Virus record (IMG/VR): IMGVR_UViG_3300029923_000008
Span: 79,430-143,429 of that record
DNA: 64,000 nt
DNA from: a virus
Strand: one strand, 5' to 3'
Below are positions 59,416 through 64,000 of this stretch, piece after piece (position 1 is the first letter of the stretch; the number at the start of each line of letters is the position of its first letter). The notes below the pieces were generated by a model, which searched no databases, was not told the origin of the DNA, and saw only the letters and a program-made list of their open reading frames with translations. Made by a program: the position numbers and the translations under genes.

Positions 59416-62400
59416 TTAAGATCCAATACTTCTTACTGATGATGTTCTGTTTCTAAATATCTTAAACACTATTTCAAATTCAAATGGTCTATTTAAGCTT
59501 TCAGATTCAATAAAGATTCTGAGTTTTTTTGTAACTGATGGAGATGTAGATAAATTTGTAGGAAATGATATTGAATCACTTGTTCCTCCTGATAATTTAA
59601 ATAAAAATTTAATAGGTAATGTAAATTTGCTATTAGAATTTATCAATTTAACTCCACTTTTATCAGAATAAACATAATCTGAAATATTATCAATATGTGG
59701 ATGTATCGTAACAGGAAAATCAGTTTGATAATCATTGTCAGCACTCCAAGTAACTCCAGTCCAATTAACATCATTAAATATATTTATTGGAGTTGAATAA
59801 GTACCTCCTGAATTTGGTGTTGTAGTTCCAGTTAATCCAACATTCCAATTTTTAGAGTACAAAACTTGTCCTAATCCATTAGAATTATATGTTTTTCCTG
59901 AATTATATATTGCATTTGTTCCTGATACATCAGAAATCCAAATAAATTGATTATCTACTTGTGTTCTAAGCATATCTTCTGAATCAATATAAGTTGCTAA
60001 TGATCCATTTGAATATTGTGTATTATAAAATCTATTATCACCATTAACAGTAGGTACATATTTTCTATATGAAAGTAATCCTAATTGTGCAGATTGTGAA
60101 ACATTTCCAAATTGTATGTAGAAATCATCAGAAGAATATATATTATTGTAATATGTTCTTGTTGTTGTACCAGATAATTCTGCATAATCTTCACATGTAA
60201 TATTTTGAATTATAGATGCACCATTTTCTATTGTAACATTTGTTGAATTCTTATATAAACTAATTGAAAGTTCTCCTTTTGCATTAGATACAATTTCTTC
60301 AAGAGCAGTTATTTTATCTGTTAATAATTTTAAATAATCATTTAACATAATTATATTACCTGAGCTATCTTTAAATGATGTGCCTACATTTACATCAGTA
60401 TGAGCAACATATAAATCATTAACATAATATGATTGCTGAAGATGCGTTGTTAATCCTTTTGCATTAAAATCACTTTCTATTTGTGAATATATTTGTTCAT
60501 TTTGAGCAGATTGTAAAATAGTAGAATTTTCGTTACCTACTTGAGAAAGATCAGTTGGAAAATCAATTGTCATAACGTCAGACCAATCAGATACTATAAG
60601 TGAGTCTGGAAATCCAACTTCTGATATAGATTTAATTTTAATTTCAACTGTTTCATTTGGATGTAAAGATATGTCTAATTGATTAACTTTAGGTGAATTT
60701 GCATCAGAAACATTTTCAACATCCCATGTCCAAACATCTAAAGCTCTATTATAAGTTCTTGTCCTTGCATCTGTCATATATTGATTCCAATTGGAAAAAT
60801 ATCCAGTTTCAGTAACATTTTGAGTTGTTATACTTGGATTAAGATATGCTTTAGTTTGATCAGTAATATCTCCAGTAGATGTAGAATTTGTGTATATAGT
60901 TTCTGTAAGATTTAAATTAAATCCTTCTGTTGTAGGCTCAGAACCTCCTGTAGCCTTATATCTATATTGAACAATAAACTGAACAACTTCTTGTTTTTGT
61001 TGTTCTCCTACTGTATTAATTATAATAGGTTCTGGAATACTCCAAAAACCTCTTACCCTAAATTTTGCAGTTACACTTGAAATTGAACCAGTATTCTCAG
61101 CAGTAATTTGACTAACTATCGATGTGTATGATTTAGTTAATGATGATTGCTGACTTATCAAAGTATTTAATTGATTTTGACTTGCCTGCTTATCTGATGT
61201 TGATTTGTATTGCTTAGTACTAAGTTCTTTATTCTGTTCAACTATAGCATCACTTAATTGTTCTAATTGTGATTTTATAGATACTTTTTGAGTATTTAAA
61301 TTTTGAATTTTTGCTGAATCCGCTGTATCAGTTAAATGTGTATTTATTTGTAAAACTTTAAAATTACTAGATACTAAAGTTGGTACATTTGGTGTTATTC
61401 CAAATTTACTAGGTATATTTTTAGATATTAAATCTTTTAATATAGAACCATAATCAAATACAGTATCACTATAGAATTTTGTCATAGAAACAGTACTATT
61501 TGTATCTAAAACTAAATTGTTACTATAAAAAGATGTACCATAAGACCATGTTGATGAAATGACATTTGAATCTGTATTAATAGGTTTGATAAAAACTACA
61601 TTGTATTCATCATAACCAATAGATATTTTTATTGTTTTTTCTGGTAATACAGGACTATAAATCTTCAATCCTTGTGATAGTATTGGAACAGGTTCTAACC
61701 CTTCCAACCTCTCTAAAATAACTCTATAATTACTTTTAGCTGTACTAACTTCCTTTATTGTCCATAATGTTGATGAATCTTTTTTATTTATTATTAATTC
61801 ATCTCCTACTGATAATTGTCTAGTGTTACCTGTATAATCATAATAAGTTATCGATCCTAATACATACCACATTTTACTATTAATTGTATCATTATCAATA
61901 CCAACCACATCAAATATTCCATAATATTGAAGTTTATCATAATCTAAGTCAAATACTTGCTCATCATAAGGTTGATTACTATGAAAAACACCAGTATTTT
62001 TTATATTTGTGTACCATGAAGTCAAATCATCAATAAAAACATCATTTCTATTTAAGAATTTAGTTTCAAAATCTGATTTTGAATTTGAACCATCTGATGT
62101 TAAATTACCATATTGATCTGTCTGAAATTTTATTATATATCTACGTGATAATACCTTTTTTACTTTTTGATCAATTCTATCAGTTAAATCAAGTTCTATC
62201 GCTAACATAGGATTATAAAGAGATTCAAAAAAAGAATTGTTTATAGATGTGAATTTTTTTATACTATCTAAACTATCAATAGGACTAGGCTCACTATTCA
62301 AATCATCTACATATATTCTTCTCATAGTTGTACCATCTGATACATAAGCTGTACTATCAGATAATCCTGCTAATTTCTGAATATTTCTATTTGCAATATC

Positions 62401-62598
62401 TAATTCATTTTTTAATTGACCAACTGTTGGAAATTGATATGATGATGTTGTTCCATCTGTATTCATTAAGTTAACGTTTACAACAGAATTTCTACTAGCT
62501 ACAACATCATTTAATTTTGTCATAACTTCTACTGAATTCTTATTTAATACAGCTAGTTGTTCAGCTAAAGACACAAAACTGTTTTGTTGATTTATCAT
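59416..62598 (-). CDS. Giant structural protein with coiled coil, 1060 aa
   Basis: The N-terminal 100 residues (NSFVSLAEQLAVLNKNSVEVM) are helical. A coiled coil occurs near 425-490 (LNTQKVSIKSQLEQLSDAIVEQNKELS), and fibronectin-like and beta-rich regions follow (KINQL-type VNQLDISLHPNETVEIKIKSI). The C-terminus looks like a tail-spike or baseplate domain with repeated Gly-Thr turns. Function unknown; first gene of the unit, behind the late-type element at 62620-62635. Confidence 0.83.
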   Translation of the reverse strand: MINQQNSFVSLAEQLAVLNKNSVEVMTKLNDVVASRNSVVNVNLMNTDGTTSSYQFPTVGQLKNELDIANRNIQKLAGLSDSTAYVSDGTTMRRIYVDDLNSEPSPIDSLDSIKKFTSINNSFFESLYNPMLAIELDLTDRIDQKVKKVLSRRYIIKFQTDQYGNLTSDGSNSKSDFETKFLNRNDVFIDDLTSWYTNIKNTGVFHSNQPYDEQVFDLDYDKLQYYGIFDVVGIDNDTINSKMWYVLGSITYYDYTGNTRQLSVGDELIINKKDSSTLWTIKEVSTAKSNYRVILERLEGLEPVPILSQGLKIYSPVLPEKTIKISIGYDEYNVVFIKPINTDSNVISSTWSYGTSFYSNNLVLDTNSTVSMTKFYSDTVFDYGSILKDLISKNIPSKFGITPNVPTLVSSNFKVLQINTHLTDTADSAKIQNLNTQKVSIKSQLEQLSDAIVEQNKELSTKQYKSTSDKQASQNQLNTLISQQSSLTKSYTSIVSQITAENTGSISSVTAKFRVRGFWSIPEPIIINTVGEQQKQEVVQFIVQYRYKATGGSEPTTEGFNLNLTETIYTNSTSTGDITDQTKAYLNPSITTQNVTETGYFSNWNQYMTDARTRTYNRALDVWTWDVENVSDANSPKVNQLDISLHPNETVEIKIKSISEVGFPDSLIVSDWSDVMTIDFPTDLSQVGNENSTILQSAQNEQIYSQIESDFNAKGLTTHLQQSYYVNDLYVAHTDVNVGTSFKDSSGNIIMLNDYLKLLTDKITALEEIVSNAKGELSISLYKNSTNVTIENGASIIQNITCEDYAELSGTTTRTYYNNIYSSDDFYIQFGNVSQSAQLGLLSYRKYVPTVNGDNRFYNTQYSNGSLATYIDSEDMLRTQVDNQFIWISDVSGTNAIYNSGKTYNSNGLGQVLYSKNWNVGLTGTTTPNSGGTYSTPINIFNDVNWTGVTWSADNDYQTDFPVTIHPHIDNISDYVYSDKSGVKLINSNSKFTLPIKFLFKLSGGTSDSISFPTNLSTSPSVTKKLRIFIESESLNRPFEFEIVFKIFRNRTSSVRSIGS

Positions 62599-62619
62599 GT
62601 TTAATAATTTAATTTTTAT

Positions 62620-62635
62620 CTATATATAAAAAAAC
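62620..62635 (-). promoter_or_regulatory. Late-type promoter element
   Basis: Read leftward: GTTTTTTTATATATAG, 21 bases before the ATG at 62598. Confidence 0.45.
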
Positions 62636-62680
62636 TCTATTTCATAAGAAATAAAATGATGCAAGATCATGATATATATA

Positions 62681-63310
62681 TTATATATTATATTTATCCG
62701 AATTTATAATAGCTTCTTCTGCTCCTTTGAAATATTTTTTTAATTCCTTTGGTACCCCGTATTTAGCTAACATAATATCTTTATTTAATGAATCTTTAAT
62801 TATTTCTAAAAATCCTTTTTCTTTAGATTCAAAAATTTTCATGAAATTATCAATATATTTAACAATAGGATATAATTTTATCATAAGATTATAATTACAT
62901 TCTCTTGTTGCTCTTTTCATATTTTTTCCATGCATCTCACTATCACCTGAATTTCCAGTAATATAATAATTAAATTTTCCAAATTTATTATCTATAGTAT
63001 TTCCACTTCCACGATATTTAATGATTATACTCATAGCATACATATTTCTCCATCTAACTGTAATATTAGTATATACTTCTCTGACTTTATTGCGTCCATT
63101 TTCATCTTTTTCGTTATTTAAGAAATCAACATTTTTTTGAAATTGATAGTCAATAGCATTTTGATTATTTTTATATCTTTTCTTTAGATCATTATATGTA
63201 GGAGTTAATAATTTTGCCATATCATCTGATATATATAATGTGTTATTACTAATATAAAAAGGTTGCTGTTCTATAATATTATTATTTTCAAAATATTTTA
63301 AGTATTTCAT
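62681..63310 (-). CDS. KYNI-tailed protein, 209 aa
   Basis: Starts MKYLKYFENNNIIEQQ and ends NSDKYNI, a Phe-to-Tyr variant of the tag. Helical and charged body with KFGKFNYYITGNSGDSEMHG. No family recognised. Overlaps the next gene as ATGA. Confidence 0.82.
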   Translation of the reverse strand: MKYLKYFENNNIIEQQPFYISNNTLYISDDMAKLLTPTYNDLKKRYKNNQNAIDYQFQKNVDFLNNEKDENGRNKVREVYTNITVRWRNMYAMSIIIKYRGSGNTIDNKFGKFNYYITGNSGDSEMHGKNMKRATRECNYNLMIKLYPIVKYIDNFMKIFESKEKGFLEIIKDSLNKDIMLAKYGVPKELKKYFKGAEEAIINSDKYNI

Positions 63311-63627
63311 ATGTTAAATTTTTTTAAATTAGTTTTAAAAATTAAATCTTTTGCTTCTGTATTTGTTAATTTTCTAGTAATTAATATTGGTCTAACTTCA
63401 TCAAGTACTTTATCATTATAAAATAATAATTTATATGTTCTAATATAATGATCTTCATGATCATCATCTTTATCATCATTTACCTCAATTATAATAGCAT
63501 GATCATCAATAATTCCATTTGTAGCATAATTAAAATAATAGTCTTTTATTAGAGGTAAATCGACTAAAACATAATCACCTATTTCATATTCATATTCATT
63601 ATATTCAAATTTTTTCAAGTATTTCAT
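63307..63627 (-). CDS. KFNI-tailed SH3-like protein, 106 aa
   Basis: Starts MKYLKKFEYNEYEYEIGDYVLVD and ends LKKFNI. The middle (IGDYVLVD, RTYKLLFYNDKVLDEV) resembles a small SH3-like barrel. Overlaps both neighbours by 4 bases. Function unknown. Confidence 0.82.
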   Translation of the reverse strand: MKYLKKFEYNEYEYEIGDYVLVDLPLIKDYYFNYATNGIIDDHAIIIEVNDDKDDDHEDHYIRTYKLLFYNDKVLDEVRPILITRKLTNTEAKDLIFKTNLKKFNI

Positions 63628-63953
63628 ATATTAAATTTATTTGAGTGTTTTTCTATTTCTACTTCTTCTAATTCTTTCTTTGATAGTTTAATATCACCAT
63701 TATATTTATAATATTTATATGTACCATCATTTAATGATGCGTCCCAATATACATTATCATTTTTTATTTCCATTACAATATATAATACACTATCAAAAAT
63801 ATCAGAATCAGAGAAAAAATAAATAATACTATCTATTGTTTTATCAGGACATCCAATTTTTTTCAAAGATTTTCTAATAATAATAGGATCATAAATAACT
63901 GACCAATATTCACCATAATCATTATTGGACTCAAATTTCTTTAAGTATTTCAT
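63624..63953 (-). CDS. KFNI-tailed paralogue, 109 aa
   Basis: Starts MKYLKKFESNNDYGEYW and ends KHSNKFNI. Related to the four-gene array: EYW, RKSLKKIGCPDKTI, Y....W, Y.YNGDIKL.KKELEE. Function unknown. Confidence 0.82.
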   Translation of the reverse strand: MKYLKKFESNNDYGEYWSVIYDPIIIRKSLKKIGCPDKTIDSIIYFFSDSDIFDSVLYIVMEIKNDNVYWDASLNDGTYKYYKYNGDIKLSKKELEEVEIEKHSNKFNI

Positions 63954-64000
63954 TTTACAATTAGTATAAATTTTATTGGATCCCCTTCATCATCAACACT
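63950..64000 (-). CDS. Partial gene, C-terminus only
   Basis: Reading leftward from the window edge gives SVDDEGDPIKFILIVK and TGA, which overlaps the ATG at 63953. This is the 3' end of an incomplete gene; nothing more can be said. Confidence 0.5.
   Translation of the reverse strand, partial: SVDDEGDPIKFILIVK

Noticed and set aside
1-64000. tRNA genes.
   Set aside because: No segment with cloverleaf arms and a GTTCGA-type loop was noticed in the gaps, which are all short and AT-rich; a dedicated tRNA scan was not possible.

Overview
This 64-kb window looks like part of the genome of a large, strongly AT-rich, tailed, T4-like bacteriophage infecting a member of the Bacteroidetes, probably a flavobacterium-like host. 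The phage assignment rests on a UvsW-type helicase, a UvsY-like neighbour, a T4-type family B DNA polymerase piece, a PhoH-type ATPase, very large virion and baseplate-like proteins, fibre-like repeat proteins, and tightly packed small genes with ATGA overlaps. The host assignment rests on intergenic matches to the Bacteroidetes promoter (TTTG or TTG, 19-20 bases, TAnnTTTG) at 547-578, 2073-2103, 5521-5551, 17349-17378, 17979-18008 and 37031-37062, and on the near absence of Shine-Dalgarno sequences. No rRNA, tRNA, CRISPR array, transposase or integrase was seen. No gap longer than 300 bases lacks a gene.

Layout. 61-5333 (leftward) holds an RtcB RNA ligase and a run of small proteins that share a basic C-terminal tail (R..KL.KLN.I). 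5558-9071 (rightward) holds more such small proteins, an S24/S26-fold protein and an adenine methyltransferase. 9121-12422 and 13109-17876 (mostly leftward) hold a small membrane protein, charged and repeat-bearing candidate virion proteins, an ankyrin protein, a glycosyltransferase and a DHH phosphoesterase. 18028-21217 holds two small genes, an Ala/Gln-rich protein, dihydrofolate reductase and PIN-PhoH. 21248-27266 (leftward) holds unknown genes, a cation diffusion facilitator transporter, small membrane proteins and the N-terminal part of a family B DNA polymerase. 27933-35120 holds four glycosyltransferases around an IPT/TIG repeat protein. NAD synthetase follows at 35231-37003. 37087-47102 holds fibre and structural proteins, and an ADP-ribosyltransferase-like gene follows at 47099-47959. 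48622-51060 and 54604-55957 hold families of small proteins with common ends. 51389-53804 holds UvsW and the UvsY-like protein. 55957-62598 holds two giant structural proteins, and further short tagged proteins run to the right edge.

How the genes fit together. Replication and recombination genes, nucleotide and cofactor enzymes (DHFR, NadE) and repair or counter-defence candidates (RtcB, NadE, methyltransferase) sit beside virion genes. Host-type promoters precede several metabolic and small-gene units. A different element, resembling TTTAATATATA or TTTATATATA, lies just upstream of many structural genes and may be the phage late promoter.

The most unusual feature is two protein-end signatures shared by otherwise unrelated small proteins. 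One set of about 16 ends in KFNI or KFNL (one in KYNI), and most of these begin like MKYIKKFE. An Alt-like ADP-ribosyltransferase candidate carries the same N-terminus, which suggests a packaging or injection signal. A second set of about 17 ends in R..KL.KLN.I. The glycosylation genes next to a Ser/Thr/Gly-repeat fibre are the second notable system.
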